Assembly: GCF_000621025.1 (NCBI RefSeq)
Contig: NZ_KK211205.1
Span: forward strand, 1-64,000
Length of the DNA stretch: 64,000 nucleotides
Reading direction: 5' to 3'
Source: Brackiella oedipodis DSM 13743
Lineage (GTDB): Bacteria > Pseudomonadota > Gammaproteobacteria > Burkholderiales > Burkholderiaceae_B
The notes under the pieces were generated by a model that had not been told where the DNA came from, searched no databases, and saw nothing but the letters and a program-made list of their open reading frames with translations. The position numbers and the translations under genes are program-made. This document shows, piece after piece, positions 53,226-62,597 of the stretch (its first letter is position 1; every line of letters begins with the position of its first letter).

Positions 53226-54209
53226 TTGAGTTTGTCTATTCTCTCACCAAGTGCCCGCCACTTGGCCTCGCAGGCAGGGTGTCAGACATCTGCTGTCCGC
53301 CTTTTGCAGCGATTTAAGCGCAGTCTTGGCGCCTTCTTTTTGTTGTTATTACTGATGGTCTCGGTTCTGGTGTCTGGTGTGCAGGCGCAAGAATTAGTCG
53401 CCGTACCCGAGTTACATACTCGGATTACAGATACTACACATACCCTCAATGCCCAGCAACTGCAAATGCTCGAACAGAAATCCGCGCAACTCGAGGCCGA
53501 TAAGGGCGCACAACTGGCGGTGCTGATGGTGCCTACCACCGGCCAGGAAACCATCGAGGAATACGCGCGCCGTGTCATGGATCAATGGCGTATTGGTCGC
53601 AAAAAAATCGATGATGGTGTGCTGTTTGTGATCGCCAAAGAGGATAGACGCATGCGTATCGAGCCAGGGTATGGCCTCGAAGGCGCGATTACTGATTTAC
53701 AGGCCTCACGCATTATTTCCGAATATGTGGCGCCCCATTTCCAACAAAATGATTTTGCGGGCGGTGTCAATGCTGGAGTCGACAACTTAGCGGGTCTGAT
53801 TCGTGGCGAGGATCTACCACCGCCGAGCAAACACGCCAATGCCGCCGAAGATGATGTCGGTGGCTTCTCCATCTTTACGATTTTTTTCTTATTTATAGCG
53901 GGCACGTTTTTACCAGGGATTATGTTTGCTATTTTCGCAGGCATTGTCATTGGTTTACTGAGCGGTTCCATTATTTTTGGTGTGATCGGGGCGATCGTCG
54001 CTTTTGTGCTGCAAAGAATCATTCGCTTTTTCATCCCGTTAGAACAATTACGTCAGATTAATTCTCACCGTGGTGGTCGTGGCGGTGGCGGTGGCGGTGG
54101 CTTTCCAGGCGGTTTTGGTGGCTTTGGAGGCGGCGGCTTCGGCGGCGGGGGTGGTTTCAGTGGCGGCGGCGGTATGAGCGGCGGCGGAGGTGCTTCAGGT
54201 GGTTGGTAA
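53226..54209 (+). CDS. TPM-domain (YgcG-like) membrane protein with glycine-rich tail
   Basis: The 327-residue protein has a long N-terminal export signal (hydrophobic core about residues 36-52, cleavage near VQA before QEL). A periplasmic TPM domain (about 60-195) contains GAQLAVLMVPTTGQETIEEYA and DDGVLFVIAKEDRRMRIEPGYGLEG. Two membrane helices (about 218-262) follow, then a C-terminus of almost only G, F and S. Start: TTG 53226 with AGGAA upstream. The family is usually encoded beside lemA and a second TPM gene; here only the second TPM gene is present. Proposed family roles include envelope stress and photosystem repair in plants, none shown here. Confidence 0.85.
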   Translation: MSLSILSPSARHLASQAGCQTSAVRLLQRFKRSLGAFFLLLLLMVSVLVSGVQAQELVAVPELHTRITDTTHTLNAQQLQMLEQKSAQLEADKGAQLAVLMVPTTGQETIEEYARRVMDQWRIGRKKIDDGVLFVIAKEDRRMRIEPGYGLEGAITDLQASRIISEYVAPHFQQNDFAGGVNAGVDNLAGLIRGEDLPPPSKHANAAEDDVGGFSIFTIFFLFIAGTFLPGIMFAIFAGIVIGLLSGSIIFGVIGAIVAFVLQRIIRFFIPLEQLRQINSHRGGRGGGGGGGFPGGFGGFGGGGFGGGGGFSGGGGMSGGGGASGGW

Positions 54210-54690
54210 GTTAAGTAATTTTAGTGGTTGGTCGACCATCAAGGGTCAATATATTTCGCGCAAGCATTTTTCTACGGAGGTTTTACAGCGTTTAACTGAC
54301 AAGATCGCTTTGTCCGAGTCCCAACATGGAGCCGAATTTGTCTTAGCGCTTGAACCTGTCACACCGTCACACATTAATGTTCCACGTGAGCGCGCCCTCG
54401 AAGTATTTGGTCGTTTAGGCGTTTGGGACACACCTCGTAATACCGGGGTTTTGTTGTATATCTCTTTTGATTTGCAGGCGATAGAAATCATCGCTGATCG
54501 CGGTCTAGAGGTCGATAATGCCGAGTGGGCGCGCATCTGTGAGCATATGGCGAGTCGCTTTAAGGCGGGTGAATACAAAGAAGGCATTAATGATGCCATT
54601 AATGCCATCACTGAGGTCTTGATTCGAGTGTGCCCACCCTCTGAAAATGACGAAAAGAATTGGCTCTCTGATACCCCAGTCGTGCTTTAA
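54199..54690 (+). CDS. Second TPM-domain protein (soluble)
   Basis: The 163-residue protein has one TPM domain (about residues 30-145) and no membrane segment. VLLYISFDLQAIEIIADRGLE near residue 87 and FKAGEYKEGINDAINAI near residue 121 match the domain. The GTG at 54199 has GGAGG 8 bases upstream and overlaps the previous gene by 11 bases, so the two are translationally coupled. An earlier GTG at 54190 overlaps that ribosome site and is less likely. Confidence 0.85.
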   Translation: MVGKLSNFSGWSTIKGQYISRKHFSTEVLQRLTDKIALSESQHGAEFVLALEPVTPSHINVPRERALEVFGRLGVWDTPRNTGVLLYISFDLQAIEIIADRGLEVDNAEWARICEHMASRFKAGEYKEGINDAINAITEVLIRVCPPSENDEKNWLSDTPVVL

Positions 54691-54696
54691 TACCTT

Positions 54697-54722
54697 CTAG
54701 ACGAGCATGAGCGCTCGTCTAG
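54697..54722. other. 10-bp hairpin after the TPM genes
   Basis: CTAGACGAGC (54697-54706) pairs with GCTCGTCTAG (54713-54722) around a 6-base loop, without a T tail. Confidence 0.6.
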
Positions 54723-54811
54723 TAAGTACCTTGGCTCCTTGCAGAGCATAAACTTTAGAGCCAGTTTTTATCTCGCTTTCGTTCTTGCAGAAGCGCGAGA
54801 GCGACGTACTC

Positions 54812-54841
54812 AAGTCTAAGCCCAGTGCTTAGGCTTTTTTT
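54812..54841 (+). terminator. Terminator of the TPM gene pair
   Basis: AAGTCTAAGC (54812-54821) pairs with GCTTAGGCTT (54827-54836), with one mismatch, followed by a T run. Confidence 0.75.
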
Positions 54842-54847
54842 GTATCT

Positions 54848-56287
54848 TTACAATTGCTTTTGCAAATAGTCGGTCAAGGACTGAATCGCCTCTTGACGCC
54901 GTGACGAGGTTCTAAAATCTGGGTTGAGCGCTGACCAATGCGTGCTGCCTCGAGCCTCACTTAACGATTCGGGTAGGGATTGATCTTTAAGCGGTGAGTC
55001 TTCGAGAGCGACTTGCTGTAAAGGCGTTTGCGCAGCATGACCGCGGCTTTCTAGGCGCTTAATCAGGCCCAATCCACGCAGGGCCAAGTGGCGCAGCACG
55101 GCTTCATCGACGGTTAATTCACGGTAACCTTGTAAATGCCCCATCAAGCGCGAGCCCCATTTATCGGCGCCTTGCCAGAGGCCACCCGCTAAACCACCGA
55201 TTAATGTTGCCGCTCCTAAGCTTAGCCCACCCGTAAATAAGTCAATGGCCATGCCCGCTGTCGCTCCAGTGGCAATCCCTTTGCTTAATTGAATACCCAT
55301 GTCTTTAATCGCTTCCTGACTGAATAAATCCATGCCCCAGCGCCCTTCTTGCAAAAGTAGCGGATCATCTTGATAGATGGCAGTATCGAATTGATACAGA
55401 CGCAAAAGGTCATGGATAAAGTCTTTTTCGGCGCGGCGCACCTCTTCTTGCATGGTTTGCCAAACCTCAGCAGCTTGTGCACTATCGGGTTGGCTGCGAC
55501 GTCTAAAGGCACAGACATTAATTAATAATTCCGCCAAACGTCGGCAGGCTTGCTGACGCCGTTGGCGCCGTTCTTGATCCGTTTGTGCCGCCAATTGATG
55601 CAAGATAGTCTTATGCTCTTCGAGCACTAAAGCCAGTTTTTGATAGAGCTGCACTTCACCATCTAAGGCCGGGGCCACCGTATCAAATTCAATACTGACG
55701 TGGATACCTAAACGCGCAAAATTGTCTTTCCACTGGGTTAAATAATTGTGCTCGCTGTGCAGAAAGTTCAAAATCGGTATTAATGGTTTGCCACAGCGAT
55801 TGAGCACTGCGAGTTCGTCTTTGTGGCGCGGTAATACGGGATCGCGCACGTCCACGACATAGAGGCCAGCATCGCACGCCATGAGGCGTTTGAGGACACG
55901 AGCCTCTTGCTCAAAACGGCCCTGACTCTCTGGACTAGCAAGAAATTTTTCGATGCTGGCAACGGGGTCGAGCCGTTGCCCATTTTGCAGCGATAAGCGA
56001 TCAATATATTCAAGCAGGGCAATACTGTCCTCGAGCCCTGGGGTGTCATACCATTGCACGCCATGGGTGTCACTCAATGTCAAGCGAGCGCCTTCCACGT
56101 GACGGGTAGTGCCTGGTGCATTTTGCACCTCACCGAAATGATCGTTGTGCAGTAAGGTGCGAAGCAAAGAGGTCTTGCCAGTATTGGTATGCCCTACAAT
56201 AGCTAATTTCAGTTCCGCTTTACGCAACTGTCCGCCTTTTTGACTGAGGGTTTGACCGAGATGATCCAAAGAGTTTGCAAAATTCAT
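54848..56287 (-). CDS. GTPase with DUF3482 domain
   Basis: The 479-residue protein has an N-terminal Era-like GTPase domain: G1 is GHTNTGKTSLLRTL near residue 32, the switch threonines are in APGTTRHVEG near residue 57, and G3 is YDTPGLED near residue 79. The G4 position reads LNFLHSE, so the canonical NKxD is absent and guanine specificity may be relaxed. The C-terminal part includes a glycine-rich hydrophobic stretch (about residues 335-370) that could insert into membranes. It is paired with the DUF2868 membrane protein 16 bases upstream, a known conserved pair of unknown role. Confidence 0.85.
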   Translation of the reverse strand: MNFANSLDHLGQTLSQKGGQLRKAELKLAIVGHTNTGKTSLLRTLLHNDHFGEVQNAPGTTRHVEGARLTLSDTHGVQWYDTPGLEDSIALLEYIDRLSLQNGQRLDPVASIEKFLASPESQGRFEQEARVLKRLMACDAGLYVVDVRDPVLPRHKDELAVLNRCGKPLIPILNFLHSEHNYLTQWKDNFARLGIHVSIEFDTVAPALDGEVQLYQKLALVLEEHKTILHQLAAQTDQERRQRRQQACRRLAELLINVCAFRRRSQPDSAQAAEVWQTMQEEVRRAEKDFIHDLLRLYQFDTAIYQDDPLLLQEGRWGMDLFSQEAIKDMGIQLSKGIATGATAGMAIDLFTGGLSLGAATLIGGLAGGLWQGADKWGSRLMGHLQGYRELTVDEAVLRHLALRGLGLIKRLESRGHAAQTPLQQVALEDSPLKDQSLPESLSEARGSTHWSALNPDFRTSSRRQEAIQSLTDYLQKQL

Positions 56288-56303
56288 CGTGCTGTTGACT
56301 CAT

Positions 56304-57740
56304 TTATGGTTGTGCAGGGGATGATGGCGTTTGGGAGGCCTGAATGTCGGCCTGCAGTTGGGCTTGTGCGGCGTGCACATCGATACAAATGGCCTCAGCC
56401 TCAAAGCCGAGCTGTTGTAATTGCTGCTGCCATAAAGCCAGACGCTCGGCCTGCTGTGCTTGGCATAACCATATGACGGTATGCTGAGATTTACGACTCA
56501 GACTTTGCACAAAATTTAAAATACCGCGGTCCGGCGTTTGCCGAGCGTCACAAGCCATCAATAGCCCTTCGAGCGGACCGTGCTGAGCCAAGTAGGCTAA
56601 TAATTGTTGACGATCTTCGCGACTGTCGATGCGGCCCAGATTCTGTAAGTGCACATCCGCTGTGAGTGTTGGCCAATCTAGATCGGGATTAAGTTCGAGT
56701 GCACACATGGCTAAGCCGCTGCCATGCGCAGGGCGCTGTCTATCAAGCGGTGCAGATGCGGGGGTGGCAGCAGGCGCTGGTGCATCAATGCCCAATGATT
56801 GCACACTAGGTTGTAAGCGTGGTACTAATTCAGCAAAACCTGCCTGGTTAAGATCTAAAGCGGCCTGTGGCTTATGCAAGCGGCGTTTAGTTTGTACCAA
56901 AAAATAAATGGCCAAAAGTAGGCGAGGTAACACCCCATAAAAAAGCACCTGACCGACTAACCAGGCCGACCATTGACTGTAGAGCTGCAATTGCGCCTGC
57001 GATTCGGGGACGCTTTGATTGAGTTGCGAGATTAAAGGCAACTGTTGTGGACTCGGAAAGCCAAAGAGCGCGGGTAGCAGCGCTAGGCCATGTGCAAGCT
57101 GATCAAAGGTTTGCAAAGGCAAAATCGTGGTGGCCCAAACAAATTGATAATTGCGTGTGGCCAATAAAAACAACAAGCCCGCTAATGAGCCACTCAAAAA
57201 GAATAACCAAAAAGCGTGACTGAGCCCAGAGGTAAGGGGGGTGAGCAGTTTTTTGTGGCGTAGCGTATGGATCAGCGCATTGACAAGCAAACTGTGATCG
57301 GAACCGCGAGCGAGCTTACCACTGAGGTCGAGCCAAAGCTGGCCTAACCATGTCCCCGCTTGCCGCCGCCACAGTAGGCCGAGACACCATAAGAGTAGCA
57401 TTAAAAAATGCGGCCCCAATAAGCCTAACCAGGCCGTGACTAAGTTGACCGTACCACCGTGACTACCAAGTGCCGCATAGGCACTGGCCAGCCCCAGGCA
57501 AAACGCCACGATCACTAAGAGCCGGGCACTGAGCTGTAGAATGCGTTGATAGCGTTGAATATAGAGATCGATGTGTTTGCTGTGCGCGAGTTTCTCGGCT
57601 CGCGTCTGAATCTTGGCAGATAAGGGTAGATCCAGATTGCGGACCTCAAAAATAATATCGCTATCGTCGATGGGGCCATGATGGACCTCGCGTAATCGAA
57701 TCGCTTCGGCTATCCACATCGCAGTAAACGAAGTTGGCAT
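56304..57740 (-). CDS. DUF2868 family membrane protein
   Basis: The 478-residue protein has about five or six hydrophobic segments (roughly residues 65-300). A soluble C-terminal region follows; its end (about 360-478) includes TVIWLCQAQQAERLALWQQQ. ATG 57740 has GGAG 5 bases upstream; a TTG at 57755 overlaps that site and is rejected. It forms an operon with the DUF3482 GTPase. The function is not known. A receptor-and-GTPase partnership in the inner membrane is an inference from the pairing only. Confidence 0.82.
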   Translation of the reverse strand: MPTSFTAMWIAEAIRLREVHHGPIDDSDIIFEVRNLDLPLSAKIQTRAEKLAHSKHIDLYIQRYQRILQLSARLLVIVAFCLGLASAYAALGSHGGTVNLVTAWLGLLGPHFLMLLLWCLGLLWRRQAGTWLGQLWLDLSGKLARGSDHSLLVNALIHTLRHKKLLTPLTSGLSHAFWLFFLSGSLAGLLFLLATRNYQFVWATTILPLQTFDQLAHGLALLPALFGFPSPQQLPLISQLNQSVPESQAQLQLYSQWSAWLVGQVLFYGVLPRLLLAIYFLVQTKRRLHKPQAALDLNQAGFAELVPRLQPSVQSLGIDAPAPAATPASAPLDRQRPAHGSGLAMCALELNPDLDWPTLTADVHLQNLGRIDSREDRQQLLAYLAQHGPLEGLLMACDARQTPDRGILNFVQSLSRKSQHTVIWLCQAQQAERLALWQQQLQQLGFEAEAICIDVHAAQAQLQADIQASQTPSSPAQP

Positions 57741-57839
57741 ATTGACTCCGGCCAAAATTGGTAAAGACTAAATATCACTATTATAAAGGCCTGGCTTGGC
57801 TATCGTGAGACCACACCTAGGTGGCTGTACTTGGCTGTG

Positions 57840-58775
57840 TTAAGCCATGGGGAGGACTGATTTGGCCAAACTGACAAAAATACCAATCAAAAAAGGCGCG
57901 GCTACACTGCAGACAAAGCCCACATACAAGGCCACGGCGGTGTAATTCTCGCCACAGGCTTTGCGTACAATGGGTAAAGTCGTGTCCATCCCGGTTGCCG
58001 CCGTCGTGGCAATACCTGCATAAGGAAAATGCCGCCCCAGTGCAAAAAGGATAAAAATTGACATGATCTCGCGAAATAAATCCGTCAACATGCATAAGGC
58101 ACCGTAATACTCACCTAATTGAGCAGTCACAAAGGCCCCTGACAAGGAAAACCATCCAAAGCCACTACCTACGAGTAGACCAAGTTGCCGATTCATGCCA
58201 AGCAAATGCGCCAATAGAGCGCTCGCGGCTAATGACACCACAATGATGATCAAGGGCAAGACGAAGACCCTGAGGCTTAGGCGTTGTACCGAAAATTGTG
58301 TGCAGCGAATATCGATCCCGATTAAAAATAACAAGACATACAAAAAATAATCAATATTGAGTCGATGAACGGCAAGCCCCCCGAGACTCTGCACCATAAA
58401 CTGCAATCCCATGCCCAGCGCCAAACAAAGAAAGGCATGCGCGCAATCCCAGATCACCTGCCGCCAATGGTGGCCATGACGTACTAAGGCTTGCGCATGA
58501 GTGACACCAAACATCAGTGTTATCGCGATAACGATAAACAAATTGATGACCCCAGCATAAAGTAGGGCTTGGCCGATGAGTTTAGTGACACTGCCTAAAC
58601 GCTCTAGATTGGCCGCAAAGTTATAACCGATGGCCACGAGTAGCAAACTAATAAAACGCCCGATACAGGTGATGAGCCAGTGTTTGAGAGCCTTGGGTAG
58701 ATAAGTGGCACTGATGAGACCGATCACTAAGGCGAGGGCAATAGGCCAAATACCCGAAAGAATTTGCATGAGCAT
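57840..58775 (-). CDS. lysO: LysO-family lysine exporter
   Basis: The 311-residue inner-membrane protein has about eight hydrophobic segments. The C-terminal half holds the family core: DYFLYVLLFLIGIDIR near residue 150, then GSGFGWFSLSGAF near residue 220, and TAATGMDTTLPIVRKACG near residue 262 with its conserved acidic residue. In E. coli, LysO (YbjE) exports lysine and the toxic analogue thialysine. The start is uncertain among 58805 (TTG), 58775 and 58769 (ATG), none with a strong ribosome site. It is divergent from a basic amino acid importer, which fits a homeostatic role. Confidence 0.87.
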   Translation of the reverse strand: MLMQILSGIWPIALALVIGLISATYLPKALKHWLITCIGRFISLLLVAIGYNFAANLERLGSVTKLIGQALLYAGVINLFIVIAITLMFGVTHAQALVRHGHHWRQVIWDCAHAFLCLALGMGLQFMVQSLGGLAVHRLNIDYFLYVLLFLIGIDIRCTQFSVQRLSLRVFVLPLIIIVVSLAASALLAHLLGMNRQLGLLVGSGFGWFSLSGAFVTAQLGEYYGALCMLTDLFREIMSIFILFALGRHFPYAGIATTAATGMDTTLPIVRKACGENYTAVALYVGFVCSVAAPFLIGIFVSLAKSVLPMA

Positions 58776-58966
58776 GGCTAATTTTTGGTAAAAACAAAAC
58801 AGCAACGAAAAGAGAGCGGGCTAAAATGGTAGTAAAACCACATAACACCACTTAAATAGTTGATTTTGACACATCTTTTTACATGAAACGCCTCGGATCG
58901 CCTGTTATGGGTACAATCCATTTTATAATTAACGATTAATGCAAATTTATGCTTGAGGAGACCATT

Positions 58967-59767
58967 ATGAAACTTCTAAAAAATCTTTTGCTGTCAGCGC
59001 TAACGGTCAGTAGTTTAGCGGTGGTGGCACAGGCACACGCGGGCGATCTTAAGGAACTAAGAATCGGCGTAGAAACGGCCTACCCGCCGTTTGAGTTTAA
59101 GGATACCAATGGTCAACCTACAGGCTTTAATGTGGATGTTGGTAATGCGATTTGCAAGAAACTAGACACCCAATGCGTCTGGGTGGTGCAACCTTTTGAT
59201 AGCTTAATTCCGGGCCTTAAAGCGCGTAAATTTGACATGATTCATTCCAGTATTACGGTGAATGAGGCGCGCAAAAAAGTCATTGATTTTACAGTGCCTT
59301 TGTATAGCATCCCGAGTCAACTCGTTGCCAAAAAAGGCAGCCAACTGACACCTGATCTTGAGGTTCTAAAAGGCAAAAAAATCGGTGTCTTACAAGGCTC
59401 AGTCCAAGAAACCTATGCACGTCGACATTGGGCCCGTAAAGGCGTCAATGTGATTGCTTACCAAGACCAAACCTTGACCTTTGCTGATCTGAGTAATGGT
59501 CGTTTAGATGCGGCGCTCATCGAAAAACCAAATGCCCAAGCGGGTTTCTTGAGTAAAGATCAGGGTAAAGATTTTGAGTTTGTGGGAGAACCTCTGCAAC
59601 ACGATCCTATTCTTAACAACGAAGTAGCGATTGGTTTACGTAAAGATTCTGATGAACTCAAAAATAAAGTGGATGAGGCCATCGAAGCGTTGCAAACTGA
59701 CGGTACGATTGAGCAACTTTCCAAAAAATATTTCAAAGATGATGAAATTAAATTCATCACTCATTAA
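58967..59767 (+). CDS. Basic amino acid ABC transporter, periplasmic binding protein
   Basis: The 266-residue protein is of the ArgT/HisJ/AotJ class (family 3) and binds lysine, arginine, ornithine or histidine. The signal peptide is about 25 residues, ending AHA before GDL. The ligand region VETAYPPFEFKDTNGQPTGF is near residue 38, and the amino-acid-gripping arginine is in SSITVNEARKKVIDFT near residue 93. The Asp in NGRLDAALIEKP near residue 182 is also conserved. The ATG has AGGAG upstream. A TATAAT at 58924-58929 is a possible -10. It is the first gene of a four-gene importer operon. Confidence 0.92.
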   Translation: MKLLKNLLLSALTVSSLAVVAQAHAGDLKELRIGVETAYPPFEFKDTNGQPTGFNVDVGNAICKKLDTQCVWVVQPFDSLIPGLKARKFDMIHSSITVNEARKKVIDFTVPLYSIPSQLVAKKGSQLTPDLEVLKGKKIGVLQGSVQETYARRHWARKGVNVIAYQDQTLTFADLSNGRLDAALIEKPNAQAGFLSKDQGKDFEFVGEPLQHDPILNNEVAIGLRKDSDELKNKVDEAIEALQTDGTIEQLSKKYFKDDEIKFITH

Positions 59768-59791
59768 AGCCAATTTGGCACAAAGGGACGC

Positions 59792-60484
59792 ATGTTGTTA
59801 GAAGGTTATGGTCCACAAATACTAAATGGCACCCTAGAAACCATTAAGCTGTCATTATTGTCTTTGCTTGTGGCTTTTGTTATGGGCTTGCTAGGCGCGG
59901 CCGCCAAACTTTTTGGCGGTTTATTGCTGCGCGCTCTGGGTAATTTATATACAACGCTGGTGCGCAGTGTGCCTGATTTGGTGCTCATGCTCTTGCTCTT
60001 TTTTAGTATCCAAATGGGGCTCAATCAGATCACCGATATGATCGGCCTGAATATGATCCGTATCGATGCCTTTTGGGCGGGCGCCCTGACGATTGGCATT
60101 ATTTATGGGGCGTATTTTGCTGAAACCTTTCGGGGAGCTTTTATTGGTGTGCCCAAGGGGCAGCTCGAAGCAGGCAAGGCCTATGGCATGACCTCCTGGG
60201 GTGTTTTTTATCGAATTTTATTCCCGCAAATGATGCGTATTGCCCTGCCAGGGATTGGTAACAATTGGCTTGTTGTCCTCAAGGCCACAGCACTGGTCTC
60301 CATTATCGGTCTGAGTGACCTAGTCGAAATCAGCCAATCGGCGGGTCAAGCCACGGGCAAGGTCTTTTTGTTTATTGCGGTGGCGGGCTTAATCTATCTC
60401 GCTCTCACTACCGTCTCAAACATTGTTCTTTATTTATTAGAGCGCAAGTATTCTAGCGGTGTCAAAAGCACCGAGTTGTTTTAA
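59792..60484 (+). CDS. Basic amino acid ABC transporter, permease (HisQ/ArtQ-like)
   Basis: The 230-residue permease has about five hydrophobic segments. The EAA loop is QLEAGKAYGMTSWGVFYRILFPQMMR near residues 126-151. The N-terminal GTLETIKLSLLSLLVAFVMG is typical of polar amino acid permeases. It forms a heterodimer with the next gene product. Confidence 0.92.
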   Translation: MLLEGYGPQILNGTLETIKLSLLSLLVAFVMGLLGAAAKLFGGLLLRALGNLYTTLVRSVPDLVLMLLLFFSIQMGLNQITDMIGLNMIRIDAFWAGALTIGIIYGAYFAETFRGAFIGVPKGQLEAGKAYGMTSWGVFYRILFPQMMRIALPGIGNNWLVVLKATALVSIIGLSDLVEISQSAGQATGKVFLFIAVAGLIYLALTTVSNIVLYLLERKYSSGVKSTELF

Positions 60485-60492
60485 GGTGCTGT

Positions 60493-61212
60493 ATGAGTGA
60501 TTTTTTAGACCTCTTAAAAGATTATTGGCAGCCCTTTATTTATTGGGATGGCACCGAATGGTCAGGGCTGGCGGTGACCCTCTGGGTTTTGGTGGTCGCT
60601 TTGGCGATTGGCTTTTGTTTGTCCTTGCCCTTATCGATTGCACGCGTCTCCAAAAAACCATGGCTAAAGTGGCCTGTTTATGTCTTTACCTACGTTTTTC
60701 GTGGCACGCCTTTATACATACAATTATTGCTGATTTACAGCGGCATGATAGGGGTGGGGTTTATTCACAATAATGCCACGCTTAGCCATTTTTTTGCGAG
60801 CGGTTATCACTGCTTGGTACTGTCACTGGTGCTCAACACCATGGCTTATACCATAGAGATGTTTGCTGGCTATATACGAACCACGCCAAGTGGTGAAATC
60901 GAAGCCGCACAAGCTTATGGGATGAGTAAATTTCAGATCTATCGTTATTTAATTATTCCTTCTATGCTTAGACGGGCACTGCCAGCTTATAGCAATGAAG
61001 TCATTTTAATGTTGCACTCAACATCGTTAGCCTTTACGGCCACCGTGCCGGATATCCTCAAAGTCGCTCGCGATGTCAACTCAGAAACTTATTTAACGTT
61101 TTATTCCTACGGCACTGCCGCACTCTTGTATATGTGCTTGGCCTTTATCTTTGTATGGCTCTTTAGGCTCTGGGAAAAACGTGCGTTGGCTTTTTTAGCT
61201 CAAGCCAAGTAA
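60493..61212 (+). CDS. Basic amino acid ABC transporter, permease (HisM-like)
   Basis: The 239-residue second permease has about five hydrophobic segments. The EAA loop is EIEAAQAYGMSKFQIYRYLIIPSMLR near residues 136-161, and FRGTPLYIQLLLIYSG near residue 69 is typical of HisM/ArtM. It starts 8 bases after the first permease, with AAGGTG before the ATG. Confidence 0.92.
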   Translation: MSDFLDLLKDYWQPFIYWDGTEWSGLAVTLWVLVVALAIGFCLSLPLSIARVSKKPWLKWPVYVFTYVFRGTPLYIQLLLIYSGMIGVGFIHNNATLSHFFASGYHCLVLSLVLNTMAYTIEMFAGYIRTTPSGEIEAAQAYGMSKFQIYRYLIIPSMLRRALPAYSNEVILMLHSTSLAFTATVPDILKVARDVNSETYLTFYSYGTAALLYMCLAFIFVWLFRLWEKRALAFLAQAK

Positions 61213-61252
61213 TACACAGAATACCGTACCTAGCTCGGATTAAAGGATAGTA

Positions 61253-62020
61253 ATGTATAAACTTCAGGTCGAAGAAATTCACAAATCATATGGCAAAAAC
61301 GAAGTCCTCAAAGGCGTCTCCTTAAGGGCTCAGGCTGGAGATGTGATTGCCATCATTGGTTCAAGTGGCTCTGGCAAAAGTACCTTTTTACGTTGTATTA
61401 ATTTTTTAGAGCAACCCAATCAGGGTCGCATCTTTTTAAACGGCAAAGAATTAGGGCTAGAAGCCGGCAAAAAAGGTCAACTCAAGGTAAAAAGCGAAAG
61501 TGAGTTGCAACGCTTTCGGACCAAATTATCTATGGTGTTTCAGCACTTTAACCTCTGGTCACATATGACAGTACTCGAGAACATTATCGAAGCGCCAGTA
61601 CATGTCTTGGGTATTGCCAAGTCAGAAGCGATTGAACGTGCCAAAATGTACCTTCAAAAAGTCGGCCTGCCAGAAAGTGTTGAGAGCAAATACCCATCGC
61701 AACTGTCTGGCGGTCAGCAACAACGGGTGGCGATTGCTCGCGCCTTAGCCATGGAACCAGAGGTGATGTTGTTTGACGAACCGACGTCAGCGCTCGACCC
61801 TGAATTGGTCGGTGAAGTACTCAAGGTCATGCAAAAACTGGCTGAAGAGGGCCGGACCATGATTGTGGTCACCCACGAGATGGGCTTTGCCCGTAATTTA
61901 GCCACTCATGTCATGTTTTTACATAACGGCGTGGTCGTCGAAGAAGGGGCACCGGCGGATGTACTCGGCAATCCAAAAACAGAACGTTTACAACAATTCT
62001 TGTCCGGTAATCTCAAATAA
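61253..62020 (+). CDS. Basic amino acid ABC transporter, ATP-binding protein (HisP-like)
   Basis: The 255-residue ATPase has Walker [10 protein letters not shown] near residue 36, signature [15 protein letters not shown] near residue 154, Walker [21 protein letters not shown], and switch histidine in [11 protein letters not shown] near residue 208. The insertion after residue 70 ([17 protein letters not shown]) is typical of HisP. It ends the importer operon. Confidence 0.94.
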   Translation: MYKLQVEEIHKSYGKNEVLKGVSLRAQAGDVIAIIGSSGSGKSTFLRCINFLEQPNQGRIFLNGKELGLEAGKKGQLKVKSESELQRFRTKLSMVFQHFNLWSHMTVLENIIEAPVHVLGIAKSEAIERAKMYLQKVGLPESVESKYPSQLSGGQQQRVAIARALAMEPEVMLFDEPTSALDPELVGEVLKVMQKLAEEGRTMIVVTHEMGFARNLATHVMFLHNGVVVEEGAPADVLGNPKTERLQQFLSGNLK

Positions 62021-62244
62021 GACATGCGTGCTTAGTGCTGCTTAATTGTAAGAAAGATTGCGGTGCCACCCTTTAACCAATTGATTTTATTAACGTAATT
62101 TAAAACCAACTTCCAAACTTTGTTACATAATAACCCTGACAGTTGCCGTCAAATGGTCTAAGATGGTGAGTGAATCAACCAGCACAAATCATTGCCGGTT
62201 ATCACAGAAGTAGACTTAATTTTATCAACTCAAAGGAGTTAGCT

Positions 62245-62448
62245 ATGAATGAAGATACTCTAAAAGGTAAATGGGAACAACTTAAAGGCGCCATCAAAGA
62301 GAAATGGGGTGATCTTACTGATGACGATTTAACTGAAGCTGAAGGCAGCTCTCAAAAATTAGCTGGTCGTGTTCAAGAAAAATACGGCAAAACTAAAGAA
62401 GAAGCCGAAAAAGAAGTTAACGACTTCTTAAGCAATCACAAAGATTAA
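62245..62448 (+). CDS. CsbD family stress-associated protein
   Basis: The 67-residue soluble, highly charged protein contains LKGKWEQLKGAIKEKWGDLT and the C-terminal half AGRVQEKYGKTKEEAEKEV, both family hallmarks. CsbD proteins are abundant and stress-induced in several bacteria, but the molecular role is unknown. The ATG at 62245 has AAGGAG upstream, so a longer frame from 62170 is rejected. It is monocistronic, with its own terminator. Confidence 0.92.
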   Translation: MNEDTLKGKWEQLKGAIKEKWGDLTDDDLTEAEGSSQKLAGRVQEKYGKTKEEAEKEVNDFLSNHKD

Positions 62449-62505
62449 TTTGGATTGCAACTGTAGCGAATGATGTTTTTATTCTTCGCTACCTTCATCT
62501 CCAGT

Positions 62506-62537
62506 AGCACCTTATCAGGCGATAAGGTGCTTTTTTT
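62506..62537 (+). terminator. Terminator of the csbD-like gene
   Basis: AGCACCTTATC (62506-62516) pairs perfectly with GATAAGGTGCT (62521-62531) around AGGC and is followed by T6. Confidence 0.92.
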
Positions 62538-62597
62538 GTGTGCAGAGTTGTGTGGCGATTAATGCCTTAATCAAAAAGGCAGGCCAAGGTGTGTGAC

